Source of the DNA: JABFRJ01 sp031379035
GTDB lineage: Bacteria > Pseudomonadota > Alphaproteobacteria > Rhizobiales > Hyphomicrobiaceae
Length of the DNA stretch: 13,650 nt
Direction of reading: 5' to 3'
NCBI GenBank assembly: GCA_031379035.1
Contig: JANNEU010000027.1
Location: 1-13,650, forward strand
Below the pieces are notes generated by a model. The model ran no database searches. It was given only the letters and a program-made list of their open reading frames with translations, and had not been told where the DNA came from. A program made the translations under genes and the position numbers. Position 1 is the first letter of the stretch. Every line of letters begins with the position of its first letter. Positions 1 through 6,725 of the stretch are shown one piece after another.

Positions 1-431
1 TCCTGTGAGACGGAGAGGTCGCGTTGCCACCCGGCATTTCCGGGGTCGGCTTTGGCCAAGCGTTCGAAGATCTCGTGTGAGGCTTGGAAGGCTTGCAGGG
101 CTTGGGGCAGGTTACCTTGTTCGACGAGCACGTCGCCGATCTTTTCCTGTGAGACGGAGAGGTCGCGTTGCCACCCGGCATTTCCGGGGTCGGCTTTGGC
201 CAAGCGTTCGAAGATCTCGTGTGAGGCTTGGAAGGCTTGCAGGGCTTGGGGCAGGTTACCTTGAGCGCGCAGCACGTCGCCGATCTTGATATGTGAGACG
301 GAGAGGTCGCGTTGCCACCCGGCATTTCCGGGGTCGGCTTTGGCCAAGCGTTCGGCAATGGCTTGGCCTTGGGTGTAGGCCGCCAATGCCAGCGGCAGGG
401 AGCCGCGTGCCTGATTGAGATCGCCGATCTG
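1..431 (-). repeat. 144-bp tandem repeats encoding 48-residue TPR-like units
   Basis: Three units with a period of exactly 144 bp are visible, at about 288-431, 144-287 and 1-143 (cut by the edge). Bases 4-119 are identical to 148-263 (116 bp). A 63-bp block at 4-66, 148-210 and 292-354 is identical in all three units and encodes ERLAKADPGNAGWQRDLSVS. The two left units differ only in a short patch, VLVEQ versus VLRAQ, and just after SVS (QEK versus HIK). The N-terminal-most unit (288-431) has diverged outside the shared block. Because the period is a multiple of three, copy-number changes keep the frame. Identity at silent positions points to recent duplication or gene conversion. Confidence 0.95.
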
Positions 432-2171
432 CAACAGGGTCCACAGCGTGTGCCAGGCCACGGGGCCCTGCGTCGGCGCACGCTCGATGACGGCCTTGCC
501 TTGCGGCAGCCAGCGCTCCAGACGCGCGATGGAATCGAGCGAGCCGGAAGCATCGTAAGTGCTCTCGACAGCCTTGGTCGCTAGCGCGGCCATTTCCATG
601 GCACGGGCCGCCAGCCGCGTCCGCATGATCTCCTGCACCAGCCGATGCACCCCAAGGTGCGGCGCGCCATCCTCAAACTCGCCCCAGGCGACGAGGCCGC
701 CCGCCGCCAGTTCTTCCAGCGCGCGGTCGAAGGCCTTTTCCGCCATCACGGCATGGCGACCCGTATGCAGCGGCACCAGCACAAAATCCGGGATTTGCTC
801 GGGCGCGAGATGCGCCAGCACGCCCAGCACCGTTTCGGCTTCGGGACACGGCGGCGGTGCGCCCTCGGGACCACCGCGCAGGATGTCGGTCAGCGCCAGC
901 GTGAATGTGCCGTAAACGCTGTTGGCGTATTGGCCGTGCTTGGCTCGCGTATCCGGCGCGTCGTCCCAAAACTCCGCGAGCCGCCGTCCGTACGCCGCGA
1001 ACGTCAGCCGGCGATTGTTCCGGCACTTGCTCGCCGCCTGCGCCAGCGCCAGCGGCAGATAGCCGAGCTGCTGGGCTAATGCGGCAGCTTCTGCGCGATC
1101 CGTTTCCTGGTTACGGCCAGCCGCGTCGCAGAGGAACTCAACCGCCGCCGCCGGCTTCAGCACGGCCAACGGCACGGCCGCATCCCATGCCGGGTTGCGG
1201 CTGGTGACGATGACGTGTGCATTGGCTTTGGGTCGCCACGGGGCGATGACGCCCTCGCCGGCCGCGTTGTCGAACACCATCAGCCAGGGCTGGTTGGTCT
1301 TGCCCTCCGACACCAGGCGCACGGCCTCGCGGGCGGCGGCAGCGCGATCCTCCCAGCGGTCGAGACCGGCGATGTCACGCTTGCCGAGGTCGATCAGGTC
1401 GTCGATCAGCGTGTCGGTTTTTTCCGCGCGCACCCACCAGAGGCCGTGATAGTCGCCGCGATTGCGATAGGCATAGGCGCGCGCCAGGGTAGTTTTGCCG
1501 ATGCCGGCGGTGCCGGACAGCGCGGCTTCGTCCACCAGCCCCTGCGCGCCCGCCCGGGTGAGGGCCGCCGTGCCGCCGTTCCACAAGAGCTCGTGCAGGT
1601 TTTTCAGATCACCGTCGCGGCCAGTGAAGGCGTCCTCGTCGTGCATGAGGATCTGGTGGTGGATGGTCTGGGCGGCATCTACTGGTGCCGGCAAGCGGAT
1701 GGCGGCGTCCAGATCGGCGGGGGCTTCGAGGGCCTGCAGCAGCACGCGCTCCATCTCGGCGGCATTGCCGGTGCGCCAGACGGGGGCGAAGTCGATCCGG
1801 TCGACGTGGCGCAGCTGGCCTTTGCTGTGGCTGTCGTCGATTTTGAGGACGATGAGGCGGCCGTCCCAGTTGCCGGGGCTGTTGAGGGCGGTCAGCGCCT
1901 CCTTCCGGCAATACTCGCTCTCGAAATATTCGCGCGAGGTCAGCGCCAGCACGCGCACGCCGGTGGCCAGCGCCGCGTCCATGGCCAGCATAAAGTCCGT
2001 GCGCTTGAAGTGTGCGTCCTGCAGGATCGGGATATAGCCGTGCGCCTTGAGCCGCTGGGCCACCCAGATGGCGAGATCCCGCTGCTTGTCGTCCGCCCCG
2101 CTGCGCGAAACGAAGATGCCTTTTTTCGGGTTGGCGGCAATGGCTTTGAGAACGTCGTCGAGAGTATCCAT
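1..2171 (-). CDS. TIR-NB-ARC-TPR protein (NLR-like STAND ATPase), C-terminus cut by window edge
   Basis: The reading frame is open from ATG at 2171 to the left edge, giving 723 visible residues. Residues 16-150 form a TIR domain: KGIFVSRSGADD at 17-28, then S79-REYFESEYC-RKE91, where E91 is at the usual catalytic glutamate position of TIR NAD-hydrolases. Residues about 178-450 form an NB-ARC/STAND NTPase: Walker A GTAGIGKTT at 220-228, Walker B LMVFDN at 297-302 (D301), a VIVTSRN segment, and a GxPLA-type motif GYLPLAL at 370-376. A linker follows, then from about residue 560 TPR-like 48-residue repeats containing ERLAKADPGNAGWQRDLSVS. Proteins of this architecture are cytoplasmic. In known relatives ligand binding to the C-terminal repeats oligomerises the ATPase and activates the TIR effector, often in phage defence; that role here is inference. 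A GGAG lies 11 nt before the start, and an in-frame stop lies upstream at 2211-2213. It is transcribed divergently from the methyltransferase gene. Confidence 0.88.
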   Translation of the reverse strand, partial: MDTLDDVLKAIAANPKKGIFVSRSGADDKQRDLAIWVAQRLKAHGYIPILQDAHFKRTDFMLAMDAALATGVRVLALTSREYFESEYCRKEALTALNSPGNWDGRLIVLKIDDSHSKGQLRHVDRIDFAPVWRTGNAAEMERVLLQALEAPADLDAAIRLPAPVDAAQTIHHQILMHDEDAFTGRDGDLKNLHELLWNGGTAALTRAGAQGLVDEAALSGTAGIGKTTLARAYAYRNRGDYHGLWWVRAEKTDTLIDDLIDLGKRDIAGLDRWEDRAAAAREAVRLVSEGKTNQPWLMVFDNAAGEGVIAPWRPKANAHVIVTSRNPAWDAAVPLAVLKPAAAVEFLCDAAGRNQETDRAEAAALAQQLGYLPLALAQAASKCRNNRRLTFAAYGRRLAEFWDDAPDTRAKHGQYANSVYGTFTLALTDILRGGPEGAPPPCPEAETVLGVLAHLAPEQIPDFVLVPLHTGRHAVMAEKAFDRALEELAAGGLVAWGEFEDGAPHLGVHRLVQEIMRTRLAARAMEMAALATKAVESTYDASGSLDSIARLERWLPQGKAVIERAPTQGPVAWHTLWTLLQIGDLNQARGSLPLALAAYTQGQAIAERLAKADPGNAGWQRDLSVSHIKIGDVLRAQGNLPQALQAFQASHEIFERLAKADPGNAGWQRDLSVSQEKIGDVLVEQGNLPQALQAFQASHEIFERLAKADPGNAGWQRDLSVSQ

Positions 2172-2251
2172 ACAGCGGCGTGCTCCGGCATCTGCAGCAA
2201 TGGGTGATCCTCACACATCTCATCGCGATCAGCCAAGGCCAGATATGCTGT

Positions 2252-2279
2252 GCTGATGCTTTGAGGCTGATGTTTTGAG
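2252..2279. repeat. 14-bp tandem direct repeat in the divergent intergenic region
   Basis: GCTGATGCTTTGAG at 2252-2265 is followed directly by GCTGATGTTTTGAG at 2266-2279, with 13 of 14 positions identical. The pair lies between the divergent starts at 2171 and 2310. The second copy overlaps a possible -35 element, TTGAGA at 2275-2280. It could be a protein-binding site or simply a slippage duplication. Confidence 0.6.
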
Positions 2280-2301
2280 ATTGGGCCGACTTTCTGCTAA
2301 T
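2275..2301 (+). promoter_or_regulatory. possible promoter for the methyltransferase gene
   Basis: TTGAGA at 2275-2280 and GCTAAT at 2296-2301 resemble -35 and -10 hexamers with a short 15-bp spacer. Transcription would then start at or within a few bases of the ATG at 2310, where no Shine-Dalgarno sequence is visible, so the transcript might be leaderless. The hexamer matches are modest and the spacer is shorter than ideal. Confidence 0.25.
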
Positions 2302-2309
2302 CCCACGCC

Positions 2310-2876
2310 ATGACCCCACAGCCATCCATCCCGTCCCACGATCCCGCGTTGCGCGGCTACTTCGCGATTGGTGCGGAGCGCATGTCGAAGGCGTTGAACC
2401 TCGGCAACCTGATGCGCAGTGCGCACGGGTTCGGCGCGGCCTTTACGTTCACGGTCGGCGCCAACTATCGCAAGGACGAAGCGTTCGCTGATACGAGCAA
2501 GGGTCACCAGCACCTGCCGCATTACAACTGGGTCTCGCTGGACGAGATGACTTTGCCGCAAGGCTGCGTGCTGGTCGGCGTCGAGCTGATCGACAGCGCC
2601 GTCGCTCTGCCGTCGTTCAAGCATCCATTGCGCGCGGCTTATGTGCTCGGCCCCGAGAAGGGTTCCTTGTCAGAACCCATGCTGGCGCGCTGCAAGCATG
2701 TCGTGAAAATCCCGACGCGGTTTTGTGTGAATGTCGCCATGGCCGGCGCCATCGTCATGTACGACCGCATCAACAGCCTCGGTCATTGGCCTGATCGCCC
2801 GCTGATGCCCGGTGGCCCGCTTGCGGCGCGCGCGCCCCATGTGCGCGGCGGACAAGTTATCCGCAGCGAGGAGTGA
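2310..2876 (+). CDS. RNA methyltransferase, SPOUT class (TrmH/SpoU family)
   Basis: This 188-residue protein carries the three SpoU/TrmH motifs in order. Motif 1 is NLGNLMR at 30-36 (N30 and R36 of N-x-G-x3-R). Motif 2 is YVLGPEKG at 111-118. Motif 3 is IPTRFCVNVAMAGAIVMYDR at 134-153, which builds the trefoil-knot S-adenosylmethionine site. Enzymes of this family methylate ribose 2'-OH groups (or a base) in tRNA or rRNA in the cytoplasm; the target here cannot be assigned. The length matches compact TrmH-type proteins without an extra N-terminal substrate-binding domain. The first 14 residues are probably not conserved, since relatives typically begin near RGYF. No Shine-Dalgarno precedes the ATG. 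The next gene starts 2 bp after the stop, so the two are probably cotranscribed. Confidence 0.88.
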   Translation: MTPQPSIPSHDPALRGYFAIGAERMSKALNLGNLMRSAHGFGAAFTFTVGANYRKDEAFADTSKGHQHLPHYNWVSLDEMTLPQGCVLVGVELIDSAVALPSFKHPLRAAYVLGPEKGSLSEPMLARCKHVVKIPTRFCVNVAMAGAIVMYDRINSLGHWPDRPLMPGGPLAARAPHVRGGQVIRSEE

Positions 2877-2878
2877 GT

Positions 2879-3556
2879 ATGCCGCGTATCCTTTGCCTGC
2901 ACACCGCCGACATCCATGTCGGCACTTTCGGCAAGCTCTATGCAGCAATGGCCTCGGACGTAGCGGTGACGCATGCCGTCCGCACCGATTGGCTCGCCGA
3001 AGCGCGGCGCACGGGATTGACAGAAACACTGCGCGCCGGCGTCGGCGCATTCCTGCGTGAGAGTGCCAGCCAGCATAACGCCGTGCTCTGCACCTGCTCG
3101 ACGCTCGGCCCCATCGCCGAAGTGGCCAATGCCAGCGCTGGCAACATTATCCGCATCGACACGCCGCTGATGCTCAAAGCGGCTGCACACACCGGCACTG
3201 TGCTGGTCGCCTTCTGTCTCGAAAGCACCCGCACGCCGACGCTGGAATTGTTGGAAGCAACCTACGCGCGCCTCGGCAAGCCCCCGCGCTTCCAAACGGG
3301 TCTCTGCGCCGAGGCCTGGCCGTTCTTCGAACGCGGCGACACGGAAGGCTTTGCGCAATCGATTGCCACCAGCATTCGCCCCGCCGCCACCGCGCTCCCC
3401 GATCTCGCCTGCATCGCCCTCGCGCAGGCGTCGATGGCGGTGGCAGAACACTTGCTGCAAAACCTCGCTGTGCCGGTCTACGCCTCGCCACGCCTGGCCG
3501 TCGAGGCGACGCTGCAGGTCGTTGCGCAGTCCACAGGTGTGCCGCATCGCAGTTGA
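2879..3556 (+). CDS. aspartate/glutamate racemase family protein
   Basis: The ATG at 2879 is preferred, giving 225 residues, because GAGGAG at 2868-2873 lies 5 nt before it. A GTG at 2873 would overlap the previous stop and leave no room for ribosome binding. The fold family is recognised from VLCTCSTLGP at 69-78 (C71/C73), RIDTPLMLKAA, a TRTPTLELLEATYARLG segment and the C-terminal ACIALAQASMA segment. C71 or C73 and C178 are candidates for the paired catalytic cysteines of the Asp/Glu/hydantoin racemase superfamily. Members racemise or epimerise amino acids or hydantoins, decarboxylate malonates, or isomerise maleate, without a cofactor. Which reaction applies here is unknown. No signal peptide is seen. 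It follows the methyltransferase gene, and the arsR promoter region begins at its stop codon. A link to the molybdoenzyme operon downstream is possible but unproven. Confidence 0.8.
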   Translation: MPRILCLHTADIHVGTFGKLYAAMASDVAVTHAVRTDWLAEARRTGLTETLRAGVGAFLRESASQHNAVLCTCSTLGPIAEVANASAGNIIRIDTPLMLKAAAHTGTVLVAFCLESTRTPTLELLEATYARLGKPPRFQTGLCAEAWPFFERGDTEGFAQSIATSIRPAATALPDLACIALAQASMAVAEHLLQNLAVPVYASPRLAVEATLQVVAQSTGVPHRS

Positions 3557-3562
3557 CATCCT

Positions 3563-3576
3563 GCACACTTTTGTGC
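3563..3576. promoter_or_regulatory. inverted repeat GCACA-CTTT-TGTGC upstream of arsR
   Basis: A perfect 5-bp inverted repeat with a 4-bp loop lies just after TTGACA (3553-3558, which overlaps the racemase stop codon). If TTGACA is a -35 element, this repeat sits in the spacer and would be placed to bind a regulator. No good -10 hexamer follows at 17 bp (CGAATT), so the promoter assignment is weak. Confidence 0.3.
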
Positions 3577-3587
3577 GAATTGCATCC

Positions 3588-3604
3588 GTCGAAGCGTTTA
3601 AACG
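3588..3604. promoter_or_regulatory. putative ArsR operator, site 1 (in front of arsR)
   Basis: GTCGAAGCGTTTAAACG contains the perfect 10-bp palindrome CGTTTAAACG at 3595-3604, ending 10 bp before the arsR ATG. The same 17-bp word, with one mismatch, is at 3980-3996 in front of the molybdoenzyme genes. ArsR-family dimers bind AT-rich inverted repeats near their own promoters, so autoregulation is the natural reading. Confidence 0.65.
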
Positions 3605-3614
3605 AATACAACTT

Positions 3615-3935
3615 ATGCCGCGCAAAAAAGTACCTATCAAGAAAGTTGCGGCCACGTTTGCTGACTGCAAACCGCTGTTTTTCGCCATGGGCGAGACGGC
3701 ACGGCAGGACATCATCATGCAGCTGGCCCAAGTCGAGGAGCTGAATGTCTCGCAGCTGGCCGAGAAGATCACGCTGTCGCGACCGGCCATCTCGCATCAC
3801 CTGAAAATACTGCGCCAGGCCGGCCTCATTGGGCTGCGCCGTGACGGCACTGAAAACTTCTATAGCCTCACCATCGACACGGCGCTGGGTCTGCTGACCC
3901 GCTTCGTCGACGAAGTCGAAAACTGCGAAGATTGA
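3615..3935 (+). CDS. ArsR-family winged-helix transcriptional regulator
   Basis: This 106-residue protein has the usual size and layout of ArsR repressors. Helix one and the dimer region precede ETARQDIIMQLAQ. The recognition helix-turn-helix is VSQLAEKITLSRPAISHHLK at 45-64. The wing is GLIGLRRDGTENFYSL at 70-85, followed by a C-terminal helix. The only cysteines are C18 and C104, and no canonical CxC metal site is visible. The inducer may therefore be a non-metal ligand or a redox/thiol signal; this is inference. The ATG at 3615 is chosen because the family N-terminus starts here. Longer in-frame starts would read through the racemase gene, and no Shine-Dalgarno is visible. A near-identical palindromic site lies before it and before the next gene, so it probably represses itself and the molybdoenzyme operon. 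Confidence 0.88.
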   Translation: MPRKKVPIKKVAATFADCKPLFFAMGETARQDIIMQLAQVEELNVSQLAEKITLSRPAISHHLKILRQAGLIGLRRDGTENFYSLTIDTALGLLTRFVDEVENCED

Positions 3936-3979
3936 GCACGCAGACGCCAACACCGTGAGCGCCGTATGTCATCAAAACG

Positions 3980-3996
3980 GTCGAACCGTTTAAACG
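3980..3996. promoter_or_regulatory. putative ArsR operator, site 2 (in front of the molybdoenzyme operon)
   Basis: GTCGAACCGTTTAAACG matches site 1 at 16 of 17 positions and carries the same palindrome CGTTTAAACG (3987-3996). It is nested in further symmetry: AACGG-TCGAA-CCGTT at 3976-3990 and a repeated half site CGTTTAA at 3995-4001. TTTAAT at 3997-4002 is a plausible -10 hexamer abutting the site, so a bound repressor would block RNA polymerase. No convincing -35 was found. Confidence 0.65.
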
Positions 3997-4043
3997 TTTA
4001 ATCTCAACATTGTCCACATCGCATGTCTTTTGGGAGCACACCG

Positions 4044-6725
4044 ATGGATCACTTTACCCTCAATGGCCAAATGGCCTCGCTCGATGCCGCCGACCACAGT
4101 CCGTTGATCGACACGCTGCGCTCAGCGCACGGCCTCACGGGTACAAAGCTGGTCTGCGGTGCGGGCGTGTGCGGCGCGTGCACGGTGCTGGTGGATGGCG
4201 CACCGACCGTGTCGTGCCTGTCGCCGTGCTCGTCCGTTGCCGGCAAGGCCGTGACAACGGTCGAAGGGATTGGTGCAACCGGGCTCCACCCCGTGCAGCG
4301 CGCCTTCATGGCCAACGATGCGCTGCAGTGCGGCTTCTGCACGCCGGGCTTTATCGTTGAGGCCGCAGCCTTCCACGACGCCTGGCGCACAGCGCACGGC
4401 ACGCGCACGCCGGAGCGCGCCGAGATCGCCGAAGCGCTATCCGGCCATCTCTGCCGCTGCGGCGCTTATGCCGGTATTTACCGCGCCGTCGCTGAAGCCT
4501 GCGCTGGCACGTTCGATGGCACTGCCGAAATCAGCACCCGCCTCGAAGCCCGCCAGAAAGTCACCGGCGCCGCGAAGTACACCGTCGATATCCAGCTCCC
4601 CGGTCAGCTGGAAGGCGTGATCGCGCGCGCGCACATTCCCCATGGCCGCATCACATCCATCGATATGACAGCCGCGCGCGCCATACCCGGTGTCTCGGCT
4701 GTCGTGGCCCTTGCTGCCGTCGGCGATACCGTCCGCTATAACGGCGCGCCCATCGCCGCTGTTGCCGCCCGTGACCGCGCCACAGCCGTTGCCGCCCGCG
4801 ATGCCATCAAGTTCGGCATCACTGCCCTGCCAGCGGCAACCGGTGCCGCTGCCGCCAGCGCCGGCAACGCCCCCCTTGTCTATCCCGGCTTCTTTGATCG
4901 GCCCGCGAATGCGTCCGAAGGCGTCGTGCTGCCGTCGCGCTGGAAGGGCAATCGCCGCGGACCCAACGCCGCGTTCTCGCTCAAGCCTGCCGAAGCCAAA
5001 GCCGCCATCGCCGCCGCGCGCACCAAGGCTGATCCGCTGCTCGTCGAAGGCCGCTGGACCACAGAGGCGCAATGCCACACGTGTTTTGAGCCGCACGCCG
5101 CCCTCGCGTCATTCAACGGCGATCGCTTGACCGTGTATCTTTCCACACAGGCCATCTCCCACATGGCCGGGGCCATCGCCAAACATGCAGGGCTCGCCGA
5201 AGACAAAGTCGAGGTGATCGCCGAACACGTCGGCGGCGGCTTCGGTTCCAAACTCTCGCTGACGTCAGAGACCGTTGCCGCCGTTGCCCTCGCGCGCGCC
5301 GCCAAGGCGCCGGTGCGCGTGGCCTATGACCGGCACGAGGAACTCTCAGTCGCTGGCTACCGACCGGGCGCTGACATGCAACTCGCATTGCTGCCATCGG
5401 CCTCCGGCGCGCTGTCAGCCATCACCTTCAGCGCCACCGCTGACAGCGGGATCGCTGTGAATTCAGCCATCGCGACGCTCGCGCGGCTGATGTACACCGC
5501 CGACGCCAAGTTCCTCGCCGATTACGATGTGGTCAGCCACTTGCCGCCTGGCGCACCGTTCCGTGGTCCTGGCGGCCCGGTCATGGCGTTCGCACTGGAA
5601 CAAGCCGTCGACGCCGCCGCCGAAAAACTGAAAGTTGATCCAATCGCGCTGCGCCAACGCTGGGACGCGGACGCCAACCGCCAGCGTCTTTACAATTGGG
5701 CGAGCGCGCTACCGCTCTGGCAGCAGCGCCAACCCACTGGCGCAGCAACCGGCCGCCTGCGCCGTGGTGTCGGTATCGCTGCCGGCTCGTGGCTCTACTG
5801 GTGGCAGGCGGAGGGCGAACTGGAACTCGCCGTCGTTGGCGGCAAACTCGCCGTGCGGTCCTCTGTGCAAGACATGGGCACCGGCAGCCGCACGTTGCTG
5901 GCGACAACGCTGGCGCAGAGTTTCGGCCTCAAACCCGATGAGATCACTGTCGACATCGGCCGCTCGTCCTTGCCGCACGGCCCCATCTCCGGCGGCAGCC
6001 GCGCCACGGCCACGCTGGTGCCGCAAGCCCTCACCGCTGCAGAGAAACTCAAGATGCGCTTGCGCCGGCTGGCCAAAGGCAAAGCCGGCGACAACCAGCC
6101 CTGGCGCGAGGTGATTGCCGCCAGCGCGGATGTCGCCGTCCGCTCTGACCGCCCCGAAGACAGCACGACGCTGTCGCCCGGTCTGCAGTCGCCGCTCGCT
6201 GGCGTCGGCTATATGGGCACTGTGTTTGATTTTATTCTGCGCAAATTTGTCGGTGTCACGACGGGCCGCGGCGGCCAAGGTGCTGTCGGCATCGCCGAGG
6301 TCGAAGTCGATACCTGGACCGGGCACACGCGGCTCTTGCGCTACGCGACTGGCCTCGCCATTGGCAAACCGCAAGTGCCACGCCTCGCACAGAGCCAGGT
6401 GGAAGGCTCCATCATCCAGGGTCTCGGCTACGCGCTCTACGAGGGCCGGCAACTCGACGCAGCAACAGGCGCGGTGCTCAGCGCCGGCCTTGAAGATTAT
6501 CGCATTCCCGGCATCGCCGACGTTCCGGAAATGCACATCCACTTTGACGAACAGGGCTTTGAGCACGTTGCTGGTGGTGGCGTCGGGGTCGGCGAAATCG
6601 CTGGTGTGCCGGTTGCCGCCGCCATCGCCAACGCGATCTACAACGCGACCGGCAACCGCGCCTATGCACTGCCGATGCGGCCGGATCGTATCATGGCCGC
6701 ACAGTCCATCCGGAGGTCAGCATGA
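4044..6725 (+). CDS. xanthine dehydrogenase/aldehyde oxidase family molybdoenzyme, fused 2Fe-2S and Moco subunits
   Basis: This 893-residue protein joins two subunits that are usually separate. Residues 1-80 are a plant-type 2Fe-2S ferredoxin domain with C38, C43, C46 and C58. Residues 85-155 are the second, helical 2Fe-2S domain with QCGFC (C96, C99) and LCRCG (C137, C139). From about residue 165 comes the molybdopterin-binding part: LEARQKVTGAAKYT, CFEPHAALA, VGGGFGSK at 396-403, PFRGPGGP (R507), and near the end VGEIAGVP, with E851 at the base-catalyst glutamate position. Such enzymes hydroxylate aldehydes or N-heterocycles with water, sending electrons Mo-2Fe2S-FAD. No Tat signal is seen, so it is probably cytoplasmic. 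The start is ATG 4044, because GGGAG at 4032-4036 is 7 nt away; ATG 4023 lacks a ribosome site. It overlaps the FAD gene by ATGA. The substrate is unknown. Confidence 0.9.
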   Translation: MDHFTLNGQMASLDAADHSPLIDTLRSAHGLTGTKLVCGAGVCGACTVLVDGAPTVSCLSPCSSVAGKAVTTVEGIGATGLHPVQRAFMANDALQCGFCTPGFIVEAAAFHDAWRTAHGTRTPERAEIAEALSGHLCRCGAYAGIYRAVAEACAGTFDGTAEISTRLEARQKVTGAAKYTVDIQLPGQLEGVIARAHIPHGRITSIDMTAARAIPGVSAVVALAAVGDTVRYNGAPIAAVAARDRATAVAARDAIKFGITALPAATGAAAASAGNAPLVYPGFFDRPANASEGVVLPSRWKGNRRGPNAAFSLKPAEAKAAIAAARTKADPLLVEGRWTTEAQCHTCFEPHAALASFNGDRLTVYLSTQAISHMAGAIAKHAGLAEDKVEVIAEHVGGGFGSKLSLTSETVAAVALARAAKAPVRVAYDRHEELSVAGYRPGADMQLALLPSASGALSAITFSATADSGIAVNSAIATLARLMYTADAKFLADYDVVSHLPPGAPFRGPGGPVMAFALEQAVDAAAEKLKVDPIALRQRWDADANRQRLYNWASALPLWQQRQPTGAATGRLRRGVGIAAGSWLYWWQAEGELELAVVGGKLAVRSSVQDMGTGSRTLLATTLAQSFGLKPDEITVDIGRSSLPHGPISGGSRATATLVPQALTAAEKLKMRLRRLAKGKAGDNQPWREVIAASADVAVRSDRPEDSTTLSPGLQSPLAGVGYMGTVFDFILRKFVGVTTGRGGQGAVGIAEVEVDTWTGHTRLLRYATGLAIGKPQVPRLAQSQVEGSIIQGLGYALYEGRQLDAATGAVLSAGLEDYRIPGIADVPEMHIHFDEQGFEHVAGGGVGVGEIAGVPVAAAIANAIYNATGNRAYALPMRPDRIMAAQSIRRSA
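6712..6716 (+). promoter_or_regulatory. strong Shine-Dalgarno for the FAD-subunit gene
   Basis: GGAGG lies 5 nt before the ATG at 6722, inside the end of the upstream coding region. Together with the ATGA overlap it supports coupled translation of the two subunits. Confidence 0.7.

Noticed and set aside
1..431. CRISPR-like or non-coding satellite array
   Set aside because: The 144-bp units are contiguous, in frame and encode a TPR-like consensus continuous with the NB-ARC protein; there are no short repeats with unique spacers.
1215..2207. 330-codon plus-strand frame opposite the TIR-NB-ARC gene
   Set aside because: It is antisense to a gene with clear TIR and Walker motifs and has no domain of its own; long antisense frames are expected at this GC content.
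2783..3790. 335-codon minus-strand frame opposite the racemase and arsR genes
   Set aside because: It runs antisense through two recognisable genes and their operator and has no recognisable domain.
5709..6566. 285-codon minus-strand frame opposite the molybdopterin domain
   Set aside because: It is a shadow of the conserved molybdoenzyme coding frame.
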